A DNA stretch of 64,000 bases from Blastocatellia bacterium. GTDB taxonomy: Bacteria > Acidobacteriota > Blastocatellia > HR10 > J050. The position numbers were made by a program, and so were the translations under genes. Every line of letters starts with the position of its first letter. Position 1 is the stretch's first letter. Under the pieces are notes generated by a model, which searched no databases, had not been told where the DNA came from, and saw only the letters and a list, made by a program, of their open reading frames with translations. The stretch lies in NCBI GenBank assembly GCA_026985075.1, contig JALSQX010000001.1:1-64000 (forward strand), in the 5' to 3' direction. This document shows positions 9,859-21,664 of this stretch, one piece after another.

Positions 9859-11277
9859 ATGCTGGAGAAACTGACCCAAACATTTCGTAACCTGCTCATC
9901 ATTCCCGATCTGCGCCAGCGGATCTTCTACACGTTGGGTCTGCTGGTCGTCTATCGGGTGGGGAGCGTCATTCAAACGCCGGGGATCAACGGGGCCGTGC
10001 TGGAGCGGCTGTGGCAGGATGTCGCCTCCAGCCTGTTGGGCGTACTGGATCTATTCACCGGGGGGAACCTGCAGGTCATCTCCATCTTCACCTTGGGGGT
10101 GATGCCCTATATCACGGCCTCGATCATCCTGCAGTTGATGACGGTTGTCTCTGAGCGCATCAAGGCGTTGCAGGAGGAAGGCGAGCTCGGACGGCGCAAG
10201 ATCACCCAGTACACGCGGTACCTGACGGTCCTCCTCTGCTTCATGCAGTCGATCGGCATCTCCTACTGGCTCACGCAACAGCCGGGATTGGTCGAAATCG
10301 ATCCGGGACTGTTCATCATGCTGGCCGCGGTCACCTGGACGACGGGATGTATTTTCATCATGTGGCTCGGCGAGCAGATCACTGAGCGCGGAGTGGGCAA
10401 CGGCATCAGCTTGATCATCATGGCGGGCATTGTCATTGGCCTCCCCCGAGCCGTTCAGCAGATCTGGGATCGCGTCAGCCGCGCCGAGCCGGTCACCATT
10501 CTGGGCATCCTGCTCATGTTGGCGGCCTTCGTCTTCATCATCGCCGCCATCGTTTTCATCGAGCGCGGGCAGCGAAAAATTCCCATCAGTTACGGTCGCC
10601 GACTGGCGGGACAACGCCTGGGAGGGCAGATGACCCACCTTCCGCTACGGGTGAATATGGGGGGCGTCATTCCGGTGATCTTCGCCGTCTCGGTGCTCTC
10701 GTTTCCGCCGACGGTGGCGCAGTTCCTGCCCGCCGGGTGGAAGCTGACGGCATGGCTTCAACAGCACGTGCAGAATTTCAATCGTGGTGGGCATCCGCTC
10801 TACGATTTGGTCTTCGTGCTGAGCATCATCTTCTTCACGTTCTTCTACGTGTCCATCATTTTCAACACTGAAGAGGTGGCCGAGCGGCTGCGCAAGAACG
10901 GTGGATTCATCCCGGGGATCCGTCCTGGCCGACGCACGGCCGAATATCTGAACGAAGTATTGACGCGATTGACGACGGTGGGGGCGATCTACCTGGCGAT
11001 CATCTGTCTCATTCCTCAGATCATTCTGACGGGATTCAAGGTTCAGGAGATTCCCTGGATTGGTCCCCCGCTCTCGGATATCCTGGCCAATACGCCGGGG
11101 CTGAGCTGGATTCAGGATGGTTTGGGATTCTCGTTCTACTTTGGAGGCACCTCGCTGCTCATCGTCGTCGGTGTGACCATGGATACGATGAGCCAGATCG
11201 AGTCGCACCTCATCATGCGGCATTATGATGGCGTGCTCGGGCCGCGCGGGAGGCGGTTGAGGGGGCGACGCTATTGA
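9859..11277 (+). CDS. secY: Protein translocase subunit SecY
   Basis: The 472-residue membrane protein is the channel subunit of the Sec translocon. It begins [20 protein letters not shown] and has about ten hydrophobic helices, the [20 protein letters not shown] signature near residue 75, and the conserved cytoplasmic loop with [20 protein letters not shown]. The end is Arg/Gly-rich. It sits in the spc operon before adk. Confidence 0.97.
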   Translation: MLEKLTQTFRNLLIIPDLRQRIFYTLGLLVVYRVGSVIQTPGINGAVLERLWQDVASSLLGVLDLFTGGNLQVISIFTLGVMPYITASIILQLMTVVSERIKALQEEGELGRRKITQYTRYLTVLLCFMQSIGISYWLTQQPGLVEIDPGLFIMLAAVTWTTGCIFIMWLGEQITERGVGNGISLIIMAGIVIGLPRAVQQIWDRVSRAEPVTILGILLMLAAFVFIIAAIVFIERGQRKIPISYGRRLAGQRLGGQMTHLPLRVNMGGVIPVIFAVSVLSFPPTVAQFLPAGWKLTAWLQQHVQNFNRGGHPLYDLVFVLSIIFFTFFYVSIIFNTEEVAERLRKNGGFIPGIRPGRRTAEYLNEVLTRLTTVGAIYLAIICLIPQIILTGFKVQEIPWIGPPLSDILANTPGLSWIQDGLGFSFYFGGTSLLIVVGVTMDTMSQIESHLIMRHYDGVLGPRGRRLRGRRY

Positions 11278-11296
11278 TTCGCAAAGTGAGGGGATC

Positions 11297-11956
11297 GTGG
11301 CCAAGGTCATTGTGTTAATGGGAGCACCGGGCGCAGGCAAAGGGACGCAAGCCCAATTGATTTCGCGACGATTCGGTTGGCCGCAGATCTCGACCGGGGA
11401 CATCCTGCGCGAGATGGCCGAACAGGACACCCCATTGGGGCGACACATCAAGGGCGTCTTGGCCAGCGGGCGATTGGTCAGCGATGAGATCTTGGCCGAT
11501 ATCATTCAGGAACGCACGCAGCGCGATGATTGTCGAGGCGGATACATCCTGGATGGATTTCCCCGCACGATTCACCAGGCCGAGTTGCTCGATCGATTGG
11601 TCCGCGAACGCGGGCATGAGCTGGTGGTGATCAATATCGCCGTGGCGCGTCAGGCGCTGGTGGCTCGACTGGCCGCTCGTCGTATTTGTCCCCGCTGTGG
11701 GGCCGTGTATAATATGCATTCGCGGCCCCCTCGCGAGGATGAGCTATGCGATCGGTGCGGGACGCCACTGCGCAGGCGCGCTGATGATCATCCCGACGCG
11801 ATCCAGAAACGGTTAGAGGTTTACCAGAAGGAGACGGCGCCGGTCATCGAGTACTATCGCCAGCAGAAGAAAGTCGCCGAGATCGATGGTGGTCGCTCGA
11901 TGGACGAGGTGTTTGAGGATCTCGTTCGGGTGATCGAGGAGAAGAATGGGAGATGA
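11297..11956 (+). CDS. adk: Adenylate kinase
   Basis: The 219-residue enzyme interconverts ATP + AMP and 2 ADP. The GTG start at 11297 follows GGGGATC; the P-loop [10 protein letters not shown] lies at residues 9-18. [11 protein letters not shown] is the AMP-binding region. The LID carries CPRCG and CDRCG, a four-cysteine zinc site of the long form. Its stop overlaps the map start (ATGA at 11953-11956). Confidence 0.97.
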   Translation: MAKVIVLMGAPGAGKGTQAQLISRRFGWPQISTGDILREMAEQDTPLGRHIKGVLASGRLVSDEILADIIQERTQRDDCRGGYILDGFPRTIHQAELLDRLVRERGHELVVINIAVARQALVARLAARRICPRCGAVYNMHSRPPREDELCDRCGTPLRRRADDHPDAIQKRLEVYQKETAPVIEYYRQQKKVAEIDGGRSMDEVFEDLVRVIEEKNGR

Positions 11957-12726
11957 TTCGATTACGAACCAAAGCCGAGATCGAGAAGATTCGGCGCGCG
12001 GGCCGTATCGTGGCTGAGGTACTTCAGGACCTGCAGCGCCTGATCGTTCCCGGGATCACCACGCGGGAGTTGGATCGGTACGCCGAGGCCAAGATTCGCT
12101 CCTATGGGGCGATCCCCACGTTCAAGGGATATCGGGGATTCCCCGCTTCCATCTGTACCTCGATCAACGAAGAGGTCGTTCATGGCATTCCCTCGGAGCG
12201 GAAGCTTCGGGAGGGAGATATCATCAGCATTGATTGTGGAGCGACGTTGGATGGGTATGTCGGCGATGCCGCCATCACCGTCATCGTCGGAGATGCGCCG
12301 GAAGAGATCAAGCGGCTGGTCGCCGATACCCAGGAAGCTCTCTATCGGGCCATCGAACAGGCGCGCGTGGGGAATCGCTTGTATGACATCTCCTATGCCG
12401 TTCAGGAATACGCCGAAGCGCGCGGATACGGTGTCGTGCGCGATTACTGTGGGCATGGTGTGGGAACCGAGATGCACGAGGATCCTCAGGTTCCCAATTA
12501 CGGGAAACCGGGGACGGGACCCAAGCTGCGTCCGGGATTGGTCCTGGCCATCGAGCCGATGTTGAATCTGGGCACCTATAAAGTCGAGGTCGCCCGTGAT
12601 GGATGGACGGTGCTGACGGCCGATCGCAAACCGGCCGCTCACTGCGAGCGAACCATCGCGGTGACCGAAGAGGGCCCAATAATCTTGACGGCGATGAACG
12701 GCGATGCCGAGCGCTTTACAACCTAA
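11953..12726 (+). CDS. map: Methionine aminopeptidase, type I
   Basis: The 257-residue M24 enzyme removes initiator methionine. The metal ligands are visible: Asp in [16 protein letters not shown] (two), His in [13 protein letters not shown], Glu in AIEPMLN and Glu in [12 protein letters not shown]. It overlaps adk by 4 bases. The probable promoter for the downstream alpha operon starts inside its last codons. Confidence 0.97.
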   Translation: MIRLRTKAEIEKIRRAGRIVAEVLQDLQRLIVPGITTRELDRYAEAKIRSYGAIPTFKGYRGFPASICTSINEEVVHGIPSERKLREGDIISIDCGATLDGYVGDAAITVIVGDAPEEIKRLVADTQEALYRAIEQARVGNRLYDISYAVQEYAEARGYGVVRDYCGHGVGTEMHEDPQVPNYGKPGTGPKLRPGLVLAIEPMLNLGTYKVEVARDGWTVLTADRKPAAHCERTIAVTEEGPIILTAMNGDAERFTT

Positions 12727-12743
12727 GCAATTGATGCTATATT
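12715..12743 (+). promoter_or_regulatory. Probable sigma-70 promoter for rpmJ-rpsM-rpsK-rpsD-rpoA-rplQ
   Basis: TTTACA at 12715-12720 and TATATT at 12738-12743 are separated by 17 bases; each hexamer differs from the consensus at one position. The -35 box overlaps the last codons of map, and initiation near 12750 would leave a leader of about 38 bases before rpmJ. This would allow the alpha-operon genes to be transcribed apart from the spc genes. Confidence 0.6.
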
Positions 12744-12787
12744 CAGTTACTTGTACTCGCAGGAGATCAACCGCCGAGTAGAGAGTC

Positions 12788-12901
12788 ATGAAAGTCAGAG
12801 CATCGGTGAAGAAAATTTGCGACAAGTGCAAGATCATACACCGCCATGGGGTGGTGCGGGTCATCTGCGTCAATCCCAAGCACAAACAGCGACAGGGATG
12901 A
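12788..12901 (+). CDS. rpmJ: 50S ribosomal protein L36
   Basis: This 37-residue gene encodes [20 protein letters not shown] followed by a segment ending NPKHKQRQG. Cys11, Cys14, Cys27 and His32 form the zinc-ribbon set of the C+ form. It lies 61 bases after map and 96 before rpsM. The infA gene, usually between map and rpmJ, is missing. Confidence 0.95.
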   Translation: MKVRASVKKICDKCKIIHRHGVVRVICVNPKHKQRQG

Positions 12902-12997
12902 AGCACGAGCGGTTCAGGTTAACATGTTTCACGTTGAAGGTGGGAGAACCGGACGGTGAACGCTCGACCTTCGACGGGGAACCTTTGAGGGAGTCTT

Positions 12998-13381
12998 ATG
13001 GCACGAATAGCAGGCGTTGATATTCCTTCTCATAAGCGGGTACTCATCGGGTTGACCTATATCTTCGGTATTGGTCGATCGCGATCGGCCGCTATCCTCA
13101 GCGAGGCGGGCGTGGATCCGGACAAGAAGGTGCGTGATCTGACCGATGAAGAGTTGACCCGGATTCGCCAGATCATCGATCGGCAGGGCAATATCGAGGG
13201 GGATTTGCGCAAGAAGATTCAGATGGATATTCGCCGGTTGATCGAGATCGGGTGTTATCGGGGGCTGCGGCATCGGCGGGGATTGCCGGTCCATGGACAG
13301 CGAACCCATACGAACGCCCGAACCCGTAAAGGACCGCGGCGCGCGACCGTGCCGAAGAAGAAGCGAGCGGGGAAGAAGTGA
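12998..13381 (+). CDS. rpsM: 30S ribosomal protein S13
   Basis: The 127 residues begin [20 protein letters not shown] and contain [20 protein letters not shown] and [12 protein letters not shown], the S13 signature. The C-terminal tail contacts tRNA and bridges to the large subunit. A TTTGAGGGAG site precedes the ATG. Confidence 0.98.
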   Translation: MARIAGVDIPSHKRVLIGLTYIFGIGRSRSAAILSEAGVDPDKKVRDLTDEELTRIRQIIDRQGNIEGDLRKKIQMDIRRLIEIGCYRGLRHRRGLPVHGQRTHTNARTRKGPRRATVPKKKRAGKK

Positions 13382-13389
13382 GGTGACTT

Positions 13390-13785
13390 ATGGCGCGAGG
13401 ACGACGGCGAGGCGGGAAGAGACGAGAGAAAAAGAACGTGCCCCAGGGCATCGTTCATATCAAGTCGACGTTCAACAATACCATCGTCACCGTGACCGAT
13501 ATGGAAGGCAACGTATTGACCTGGGCGAGCGGAGGCACGCTGGGATTCAAAGGGTCCCGGAAGGGGACGCCCTTCGCCGCTCAGCAGGCCGCATTGCGAG
13601 CGGCCACTGTGGCTCGCGAGCAGTTCGGGATGCGGAGTTGCGAGGTCTGGGTGAAAGGACCGGGCTCCGGACGCGATTCGGCCATTCGCGCCGTCCATAC
13701 GGCGGGATTGGATATCAAGGTGATTCGCGATGTGACGCCCATCCCTCACAATGGGTGTCGCCCCCCCAAGCGACGGCGCGTTTAG
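13390..13785 (+). CDS. rpsK: 30S ribosomal protein S11
   Basis: The 131-residue protein has a basic N-terminus ([16 protein letters not shown]), then [20 protein letters not shown] and a C-terminus [15 protein letters not shown], all typical of S11, which lies on the platform near the decoding-site helices. It begins 8 bases after rpsM. Confidence 0.98.
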   Translation: MARGRRRGGKRREKKNVPQGIVHIKSTFNNTIVTVTDMEGNVLTWASGGTLGFKGSRKGTPFAAQQAALRAATVAREQFGMRSCEVWVKGPGSGRDSAIRAVHTAGLDIKVIRDVTPIPHNGCRPPKRRRV

Positions 13786-13863
13786 GCCTGGGAGTCGGTC
13801 AGTCGGTGCATGGAGTCATCGATGACTCACATGACATCATGGACGTGAGGACATAGAGAACTT

Positions 13864-14517
13864 ATGGCCGTATATCGTGGACCAAAATGTCGATTATGTC
13901 GGCGGGAAGGCATGAAGCTGTTCCTCAAGGGGGAGCGGTGCTATAAGCCCTCCTGCGCCATTGAGAAGCGGGGGACGTTTCCTCCCGGCCACCATGGACG
14001 CATTGGCCGTCGGGCGCGGTTGAGCGACTACGGCATGCAGCTCAGAGAGAAGCAGAAAGTGCGGCGCATGTACGGTGTGTTGGAACGGCAATTCCGTCGC
14101 TACTTTGAGCGCGCGGCGCGCCAGAAGGGGGTCACTGGCGAGAATCTTCTCATTCTGTTGGAGCGCCGCTTGGATAATGTCGTCTATCGACTGGGATTCG
14201 CTTTCTCGCGGGCTCAAGCGCGTCAGTTGGTGCAGCACGGGCACATCCTGGTCAAACGCGGGGACGTTGAGCGGAAGGTGGATATCCCGTCGTTCCAGGT
14301 GCAGGTGGGCGACGAAATCAGCGTGGCTCCCAAGTGGCGGAATAATGTCTTCGTCCAGGAGGCGTTCCAAACGGCGAGCGGACGCGGACGTCCGCCCTGG
14401 TTGGAGATCATCGACGCCGAGAATTTGCGCGGGCGCGTGGTGGCCCTGCCCACCCGCGAAGCCTTAACGCAAGTGGAAATCAATGAACAGCTCATCGTCG
14501 AGCTCTATTCTAAGTAA
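13864..14517 (+). CDS. rpsD: 30S ribosomal protein S4, zinc-binding form
   Basis: The 217-residue protein has an N-terminal CRLC ... C ... C set (Cys9, Cys12, Cys26, Cys31), typical of the zinc form, and an S4 RNA-binding domain at [21 protein letters not shown]4 starts assembly of the 5' domain of 16S rRNA. A 78-base non-coding stretch separates it from rpsK. Confidence 0.97.
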   Translation: MAVYRGPKCRLCRREGMKLFLKGERCYKPSCAIEKRGTFPPGHHGRIGRRARLSDYGMQLREKQKVRRMYGVLERQFRRYFERAARQKGVTGENLLILLERRLDNVVYRLGFAFSRAQARQLVQHGHILVKRGDVERKVDIPSFQVQVGDEISVAPKWRNNVFVQEAFQTASGRGRPPWLEIIDAENLRGRVVALPTREALTQVEINEQLIVELYSK

Positions 14518-14536
14518 AGGTGGGGGACGAATCAGC

Positions 14537-15580
14537 ATGCAATACTGGGTCGGTTTTCAGAGACCAAAGCGTTTAGCCTGTGACCTGGAGACCCTGACCG
14601 AACGGTATGGGAAGTTTTATGCGCAACCGTTCGAGCGGGGATTTGGGACCACAATTGGCAATAGCCTCCGACGGGCGTTGCTGTCGGGGATAGAAGGGCC
14701 GGCGATTACCGCCGTGCGCATCGAAGGTGTGCTCCACGAATTCTCGCCGATCCCAGGTGTCGTCGAGGATGCCGCTGATGTCATCCTCAATCTGAAGCGC
14801 ATTCCATTCCGCATGCACGGGCCCGGGCCGAAGACCATTCGCGTGATGAAAAACGAACCCGGCGAACTCTATTCTCGCGATATCGAAGTGGATAGTGAAG
14901 TCGAGGTGCTCGATCCCGATATTTACATCGCTACGGTCGCCGAGGGGGGGTCGCTCAATATCGAGATGCGGCTCAAATGGGGGCGAGGATACGTGCCCGC
15001 CGAGCGGAACTTCGATGACGATCTCCCCGTCGGGTATATCCCCATCGATTCGGTCCATTCGCCAATACGAAAAGTCAACTGCACGGTTGAAGCCGCTCGC
15101 CTGGGACAGGCGACCGACTACGACAAGTTGACCATCGAAGTGTGGACCAACGGATCCATCCATCCGGCCGATGCCATCGGCATGGCGGCCAAGATGGTGA
15201 AGGATCACATGTCCATTTTCATCAACTTCGAGGAGGAAGAGCCCGAGGAACCCCTTCCCGAACCGGTCGAGGAGAAGCCGGTCATCCCACCCGAGATTTT
15301 GAATCGACCCATCAGCGAACTCGAACTCTCCGTGCGGGCATTCAATTGCCTCAAGAATGCCAAGATCGAGACCATTCGCGATCTGGTCCAGAAGACGGAA
15401 GAGGAAGTGCTGAAGATGAAGAACTTCGGCCGCAAGTCGCTCAACGAAGTCAAACAGGTGCTGGCCGAAATGGGACTGCATCTGGGAATGAAGCTCGAGG
15501 AGGAAGCGGAGACCTCCCAGGAGCAGGAAGCGACGGCCACTGAAGAGCAGACGACCGAAGAGCAGAAAACCGAGGAGTGA
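14537..15580 (+). CDS. rpoA: DNA-directed RNA polymerase subunit alpha
   Basis: The ATG at 14537 is preferred because GGTGGGGGA lies just upstream and the product begins [20 protein letters not shown]. The 347 residues include the N-terminal assembly domain ([20 protein letters not shown]) and the alpha-CTD helix-hairpin-helix ([20 protein letters not shown]). The last 25 or so residues form a Glu/Thr/Gln-rich tail. A longer frame from 14483 overlaps rpsD and is unlikely. Confidence 0.97.
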   Translation: MQYWVGFQRPKRLACDLETLTERYGKFYAQPFERGFGTTIGNSLRRALLSGIEGPAITAVRIEGVLHEFSPIPGVVEDAADVILNLKRIPFRMHGPGPKTIRVMKNEPGELYSRDIEVDSEVEVLDPDIYIATVAEGGSLNIEMRLKWGRGYVPAERNFDDDLPVGYIPIDSVHSPIRKVNCTVEAARLGQATDYDKLTIEVWTNGSIHPADAIGMAAKMVKDHMSIFINFEEEEPEEPLPEPVEEKPVIPPEILNRPISELELSVRAFNCLKNAKIETIRDLVQKTEEEVLKMKNFGRKSLNEVKQVLAEMGLHLGMKLEEEAETSQEQEATATEEQTTEEQKTEE

Positions 15581-15607
15581 GCGCATCGGGGCGAGGAGGG
15601 ATCTACG

Positions 15608-16108
15608 ATGAGACATCGTGTCGCACATCGAAAATTGGGGCGGACGACGGAACATCGAATGGCCATGCTCCGCAATCTGTGTACGTCGCTCATCGTCGAG
15701 GAGCGCGTGGTCACCACGGTGGCCAAGGCCAAGGAGCTGCGGTCATTCGCCGAGCGGGCCATTACCTTGGCCAAACGAGGCCTGACGGCCGACTCGCCGG
15801 AGCGGGCGCTCAGCTATCGCCGGCGGGCGGCCAAATTCTTCATTGGCGGCCACGCCGAGATTCGACTGCGCTATATCTCCGATAAGAAGCGACAAAAGCG
15901 CATTATCGAGCGGACCGGGGGCGTTCGGGCTCTGAAGAAGTTGTTTGACGAAATCGGTCCCCGGTATCTCGAGCGTCCGGGCGGCTACACGCGGGTCATC
16001 AAGCTCGGTTGGCGCCGCGGCGACGGCGCCGATATGGCTCTGGTCGAGTTGGTCGAGCCGGAAGTGAAGAAAAAAGAGAAGCCTCGGGAATCATCCAAAG
16101 AAACGTAG
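15608..16108 (+). CDS. rplQ: 50S ribosomal protein L17
   Basis: The N-terminal 120 residues are L17: [40 protein letters not shown], and [20 protein letters not shown]. The protein has 166 residues; the last 30 form a charged tail (Glu/Lys-rich). It closes the operon and is followed by a clear terminator. Confidence 0.97.
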   Translation: MRHRVAHRKLGRTTEHRMAMLRNLCTSLIVEERVVTTVAKAKELRSFAERAITLAKRGLTADSPERALSYRRRAAKFFIGGHAEIRLRYISDKKRQKRIIERTGGVRALKKLFDEIGPRYLERPGGYTRVIKLGWRRGDGADMALVELVEPEVKKKEKPRESSKET

Positions 16109-16128
16109 CGGAAGCGGCGTGCTCCATC

Positions 16129-16170
16129 AGCCCCAACCCCGTCTTCAGTTTGCGGATTGGGGCTTTTTTG
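16129..16170 (+). terminator. Rho-independent terminator of the ribosomal operon
   Basis: AGCCCCAA at 16129-16136 pairs with TTGGGGCT at 16157-16164 and is followed by a T run to 16169. It lies 20 bases after the rplQ stop, ending the S10-spc-alpha transcription unit. Confidence 0.85.
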
Positions 16171-16287
16171 TTTATGGCTCATTGATGGCACCGTGATGTC
16201 GGTCGATGACGTCGCTCAGTCTCCGGCAAGCGCGCCCATCGCTTCTCCACATCCAACAGCGGCTGACACCGAGCGTAGGAGACATTC

Positions 16288-17358
16288 ATGCGATTCGACG
16301 AACGGCAGCAAAAGATCCGCCGGTACCTCGATGACCACAACCTGGACGGATTGTTGGTGACCCACCTGCCGAATATTCGTTATCTCACGGGCTTCACCGG
16401 GAGCACAGCCACGGTCTTGGTGACCGAATCGGAGACGTTCTTCATCACCGATGCCCGCTATGTCGTTCAGGCCGAACGCGAGGTTCGAGGGCGGGTGGTG
16501 AAGGTCGAGAATACGTATCCCGAGACGGTGGGCGAGGTCATCACTCGGGTTCGGCTTCGGCGGGTGGGCTTTGAATCAGCGCACATGACGCATAAGCAAC
16601 TGCGCGCGCTCTTTGATCGCGTCCCGGAGCCCATCATGTTCGTGCCCACCGAAGGAGCCGTCGAGTCGCTGCGCATGGTGAAAGATCCTGAGGAGATCCA
16701 GGCCATCCGCCGCGCCGTGGAGATGACTTCCGAAGTGTTCGAGCAGTTCGTCGAGGAGATCAGGCCCGGCGTGCGCGAACGCGACCTGGCCGTCGAACTG
16801 GAGTATCGGTTGCGCCGCCGCGGCGCCGACAAGCTCAGTTTCGATATCATCATCGCCTCCGGAGAACGCTCGGCGCTTCCTCATGGCATCGCCTCGGAGA
16901 AGCGCATCGATCGCGGCTTCGTCGTCTGCGATGTGGGCATCGTCCTGGACGGATATTGCAGCGATATGAGTCGCACCGTTCACGTCGGAAATCCCGATAG
17001 CCGAGCGCGGGAGATTTATGATATAGTACTGTCGGCGCAACTGAATTGCGAGCAGCGTCTTCGTGGCGGGATGAAAAGTCAAGAGATCGATGCTCTGACG
17101 CGGGAGGTGATCGCCGGACGAGGCTATGGTGAGTATTATGCTCATGGAACCGGACACGGCATCGGCCTGGAGGTGCACGAAGCGCCTCGGGTCAGTAAGA
17201 CGGCTGATGGCCAGGTACCCGCCGGAGCGGTCATCACGGTGGAGCCGGGGATTTATCTCCCTGGTTGGGGCGGCGTGCGCATCGAGGATGTGGTCGTCGT
17301 CACCGAGACCGGCGGTGAGGTATTGACGCCCACGCCCAAAGAATTGATGATTCTGTAG
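16288..17358 (+). CDS. Xaa-Pro aminopeptidase-like M24 peptidase
   Basis: The 356-residue cytosolic protein has a creatinase/prolidase N-terminal domain (HLPNIRYLTGFTGSTATVLV) and an M24B catalytic domain with VCDVGIVLDGYCSDMSRTVH, THGHGIG-type HGTGHGIGLEVHEAP and VEPGIYLPGWGGVRIED, which supply the Asp/His/Glu metal ligands. It should cleave N-terminal residues before proline or Xaa-Pro dipeptides. It is 10 bases from accB, an arrangement seen in several phyla. Confidence 0.93.
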   Translation: MRFDERQQKIRRYLDDHNLDGLLVTHLPNIRYLTGFTGSTATVLVTESETFFITDARYVVQAEREVRGRVVKVENTYPETVGEVITRVRLRRVGFESAHMTHKQLRALFDRVPEPIMFVPTEGAVESLRMVKDPEEIQAIRRAVEMTSEVFEQFVEEIRPGVRERDLAVELEYRLRRRGADKLSFDIIIASGERSALPHGIASEKRIDRGFVVCDVGIVLDGYCSDMSRTVHVGNPDSRAREIYDIVLSAQLNCEQRLRGGMKSQEIDALTREVIAGRGYGEYYAHGTGHGIGLEVHEAPRVSKTADGQVPAGAVITVEPGIYLPGWGGVRIEDVVVVTETGGEVLTPTPKELMIL

Positions 17359-17368
17359 GCGCGCCATC

Positions 17369-17869
17369 ATGGACCTGAAAGAGATCAAACAACTCATTCG
17401 ACTGGTTGACGAGAAGAAGTTCGCCGAGTTCGAGTTGGAGCAAGGCGACTTCCGACTCCGCATCAAGCGCAACGAGGCGCCCATCATTCAGCGTGCCGGT
17501 GAGCCGTTGACAGTTGAGCCGGAACCCCTACCGACGTCAGATAATGATGCCGAACATTCCTCCTCGACGGCGGTGGCCTCGGCAGCGGCGCCGACGGTAG
17601 ACGAAGACGTCGTCGAGACTGACCTCCATGTGGTGACGTCACCCATCGTGGGAACCTTCTATCGCGCTCCCAGCCCGACGGCGGATCCGTTCGTCCAGGA
17701 AGGCGACTGGGTGGAACCAGGGACGATTTTGTGCATCGTCGAGGCGATGAAAATCATGAACGAAATTCCCTCCGATGTCGCCGGTCAAGTGGTGGAGATT
17801 CATGTCGAGAACGCACAACCTGTGGAATACGGTCAGCCCCTGTTCAGCATCAGGGTCGGGCGTCCGTAG
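17369..17869 (+). CDS. accB: Acetyl-CoA carboxylase biotin carboxyl carrier protein
   Basis: The 166-residue protein has an N-terminal domain, an Ala/Ser/Glu-rich linker (about residues 50-85) and a C-terminal biotinyl domain with EAMKIMNEIPSD; Lys128 is the expected biotin site. It carries carboxybiotin between biotin carboxylase (next gene, accC) and the carboxyltransferase in fatty acid synthesis. Confidence 0.96.
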   Translation: MDLKEIKQLIRLVDEKKFAEFELEQGDFRLRIKRNEAPIIQRAGEPLTVEPEPLPTSDNDAEHSSSTAVASAAAPTVDEDVVETDLHVVTSPIVGTFYRAPSPTADPFVQEGDWVEPGTILCIVEAMKIMNEIPSDVAGQVVEIHVENAQPVEYGQPLFSIRVGRP

Positions 17870-17924
17870 TCCGTCGTCCCGAGTCGGCGAGCGTGCGACC
17901 ATGGATGGCGGACCTCGATAAGGC

Positions 17925-19328
<1,404 letters not shown>

Positions 19329-19344
19329 ACCTCGGAGGTCTCGC

Positions 19345-19866
19345 ATGGCCAGCGAAATTTATCTGGATACGGAGACGTTGAAGCTCTCTCACGAAGTCCC
19401 TGGAGGATGGAGCAACATTCGCGAGTTCGGGCTCTCGGTGGGCATCACCTGGGACGAGCAACATGGTTTCCGAGTGTGGTATGAACCGGATGCGCCCCAA
19501 TTGATCGAGGAACTCGCTCGATTCGATCGCATCATCACATTCAACGGCGAGCGATTCGATTTCCAGGTTCTCTCCAAGTACGGCGATGTAGGGAAGCTGC
19601 ACACCCGATCTTTCGATCTGTTGACTGATTTGAAGAAGAGACTCGGGCGTCGCGTGAAATTCGAAACGCTGGTGCGCGCCACACTGGGCCGGGGGAAGAC
19701 AGGCGTCGGTCATCTGGCCGTAGCGTGGTGGCGCGCCGGAGAGAAGGATCGCGTGGTGGCCTACTGTCGTGAAGATGTGCAATTGATGGTCGATGTCGTT
19801 CGCTTTGCGCGCCAGCATGGCTATGTGATGATCGCCCCCGGACGAAGAATCCCCGTCACTTGGTGA
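19345..19866 (+). CDS. DnaQ/RNase H-like 3'-5' exonuclease domain protein
   Basis: This 173-residue single-domain protein carries the DEDD-type motifs: YLDTETL near the N-terminus (Asp, Glu), ITFNGERFDFQVL (Asp) and AYCREDVQLM (Tyr-x3-Asp, so DEDDy-like). It resembles the RNase H-like domain found alone or fused to helicases. Substrate is unknown. It starts 17 bases after accC and may be cotranscribed. Confidence 0.75.
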   Translation: MASEIYLDTETLKLSHEVPGGWSNIREFGLSVGITWDEQHGFRVWYEPDAPQLIEELARFDRIITFNGERFDFQVLSKYGDVGKLHTRSFDLLTDLKKRLGRRVKFETLVRATLGRGKTGVGHLAVAWWRAGEKDRVVAYCREDVQLMVDVVRFARQHGYVMIAPGRRIPVTW

Positions 19867-20085
19867 GCGACTGATCAGCGACTCCGGATGTCCATAGTGT
19901 AGTGAGAGCGGCGCGTGATATGAGCAGGGCGTCATCCGGGTGATCGGGTGGGGAGCCACCGTTTCCGCATTCATCGGCGTCTCCTTCATCCTGGCGCTTG
20001 CTGCCTTCACCGGCTGGACATACACTTTAGGGGCACCGGCATGGAAGGATCGCCGCGTGCATTTCATCATGAGGAGGGAGCACTT

Positions 20086-21486
20086 ATGACAGAATATCGC
20101 ATCGAAGTTGACTCGTTGGGCGAGGTGCGCGTGCCCGCTCATGTTTACTATGGCGCACAGACACAACGCGCCGTCGAGAATTTTCCCATCAGCGGCCTGC
20201 GATTGCCTCGACCGTTCATCCGGGCGATGGGACTCATCAAACGGGCCGCCGCCGAAGTGAATATGGAACTCGGTCTGCTCAATGAGACGCTCGGTCGAGC
20301 CATCGTCCAGGCGGCCGAGGAAGTCGCCGATGGCCGGTACGATGATCAGTTCGTCGTCGATGTTTTCCAAACCGGCTCGGGGACATCCACCAACATGAAT
20401 GCCAACGAAATCATCAGCAATCGCGCTATCGAAATTCTCGGTGGCGAGATCGGTTCCAAAAAACCGGTTCATCCCAACGATCACGTCAACAAGGGACAAT
20501 CGAGTAATGATGTGATCCCGACGGCCATTCACGTCTCGGCGCTGGAGACGATTCAAAAGGATCTCTTGCCCGCGCTCGCCCATCTTCATGACGCGCTGGC
20601 CGCCAAGGCCCAGGAATTCGACGACGTCGTCAAGATCGGACGAACCCATCTGCAAGATGCCGTCCCCGTTCGCCTGGGCCAGGAGTTCGGCGGATACGCC
20701 TCCATGGTGGCCCACGGAATTCGCCGAGTCGAGAATGTGCGCGAGCATTTGAGCGAGCTGGCCATCGGAGGAACGGCGGTGGGAACGGGGTTGAACGCCC
20801 CGCCCCAATTCGCTCCCCGCGTCGTCGCGCGATTGTCCGAGCTCACCGGGCTCACCTTCAAGGAAGCGCCCCATCGATTCGAGGCGCTCGGCGCCCGCGA
20901 TGCCGTGGTCGAAACGAGCGGCGCGCTCAAGACGGTCGCTTGCAGCCTGATGAAAATCGCCAATGATCTCCGTCTGCTGAGCTCCGGGCCGCGTTCGGGC
21001 ATCGGCGAGATCACGTTGCCTTCGCTCCAACCGGGAAGCTCCATCATGCCGGGAAAAGTCAATCCGGTGATCCCCGAAGCTATTCGCATGATCGGGGCGC
21101 AAGTCATCGGCAACGATGTCACTATCGCCGTTTGCGGTCAAGGTGGAGATCTGGAGTTGAACGTGATGATGCCGGTGATGGTCTATGACCTGCTCCAGTC
21201 GATCCAGCTTCTGGCCAACGGATCGCGCGTCCTGGCCGATAAGTGCGTCAGCGGCATACGCGCCAATCGCGAGCGCTGTCAGAGCTTGATCGAAGGGAGT
21301 CTGGCCATGTGTACGGCGCTGGCCCCCAAGATCGGATATGATGCGGCGGCCAAGATCGCCAAAGAAGCCTACGAGACCGGTCGGACGGTGCGCGAGATCG
21401 CTCGCGAGCGGCGAGTCTTGCCCGAGGATGAGCTGGACCGCGTGCTCGATCCGCGCCGGATGACCGAACCGGGAATCCCGGACTGA
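20086..21486 (+). CDS. fumC: Fumarate hydratase class II
   Basis: The 466-residue protein converts fumarate and malate. The ATG at 20086 follows GAGGAGGGAG; upstream in-frame sequence is not conserved. Key regions: QTGSGTSTNMNANE, HPNDHVNKGQSSND, KIGRTHLQDAVPV, ELAIGGTAVGTGLN and the lyase signature GSSIMPGKVNP. After the signature it reads VIPEA, as in some aspartases, but the other regions fit fumarase better. Confidence 0.92.
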   Translation: MTEYRIEVDSLGEVRVPAHVYYGAQTQRAVENFPISGLRLPRPFIRAMGLIKRAAAEVNMELGLLNETLGRAIVQAAEEVADGRYDDQFVVDVFQTGSGTSTNMNANEIISNRAIEILGGEIGSKKPVHPNDHVNKGQSSNDVIPTAIHVSALETIQKDLLPALAHLHDALAAKAQEFDDVVKIGRTHLQDAVPVRLGQEFGGYASMVAHGIRRVENVREHLSELAIGGTAVGTGLNAPPQFAPRVVARLSELTGLTFKEAPHRFEALGARDAVVETSGALKTVACSLMKIANDLRLLSSGPRSGIGEITLPSLQPGSSIMPGKVNPVIPEAIRMIGAQVIGNDVTIAVCGQGGDLELNVMMPVMVYDLLQSIQLLANGSRVLADKCVSGIRANRERCQSLIEGSLAMCTALAPKIGYDAAAKIAKEAYETGRTVREIARERRVLPEDELDRVLDPRRMTEPGIPD

Positions 21487-21664
21487 AATCCTCATAGAGA
21501 GGGAACACGACGTCGGAGCGAGGTGAGCCCTGAAGGATGCCGCCACAGAGATGAACGCTAGATCCCGGTCGGGCGCTGGGAGCGTGGAAAAACCCCGCCG
21601 TTTCGGCGCCCGACCGTCCCATCCATCGAGAACGATGGATGAATCGTGAGGAGGACAACGCACG

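Noticed and set aside
20086..21486. Aspartase instead of fumarase
   Set aside because: The VIPE sequence after the lyase signature is aspartase-like, but HPNDHVNKGQSSND, KIGRTHLQDA and the GTAVGTGLN regions match class II fumarases better.
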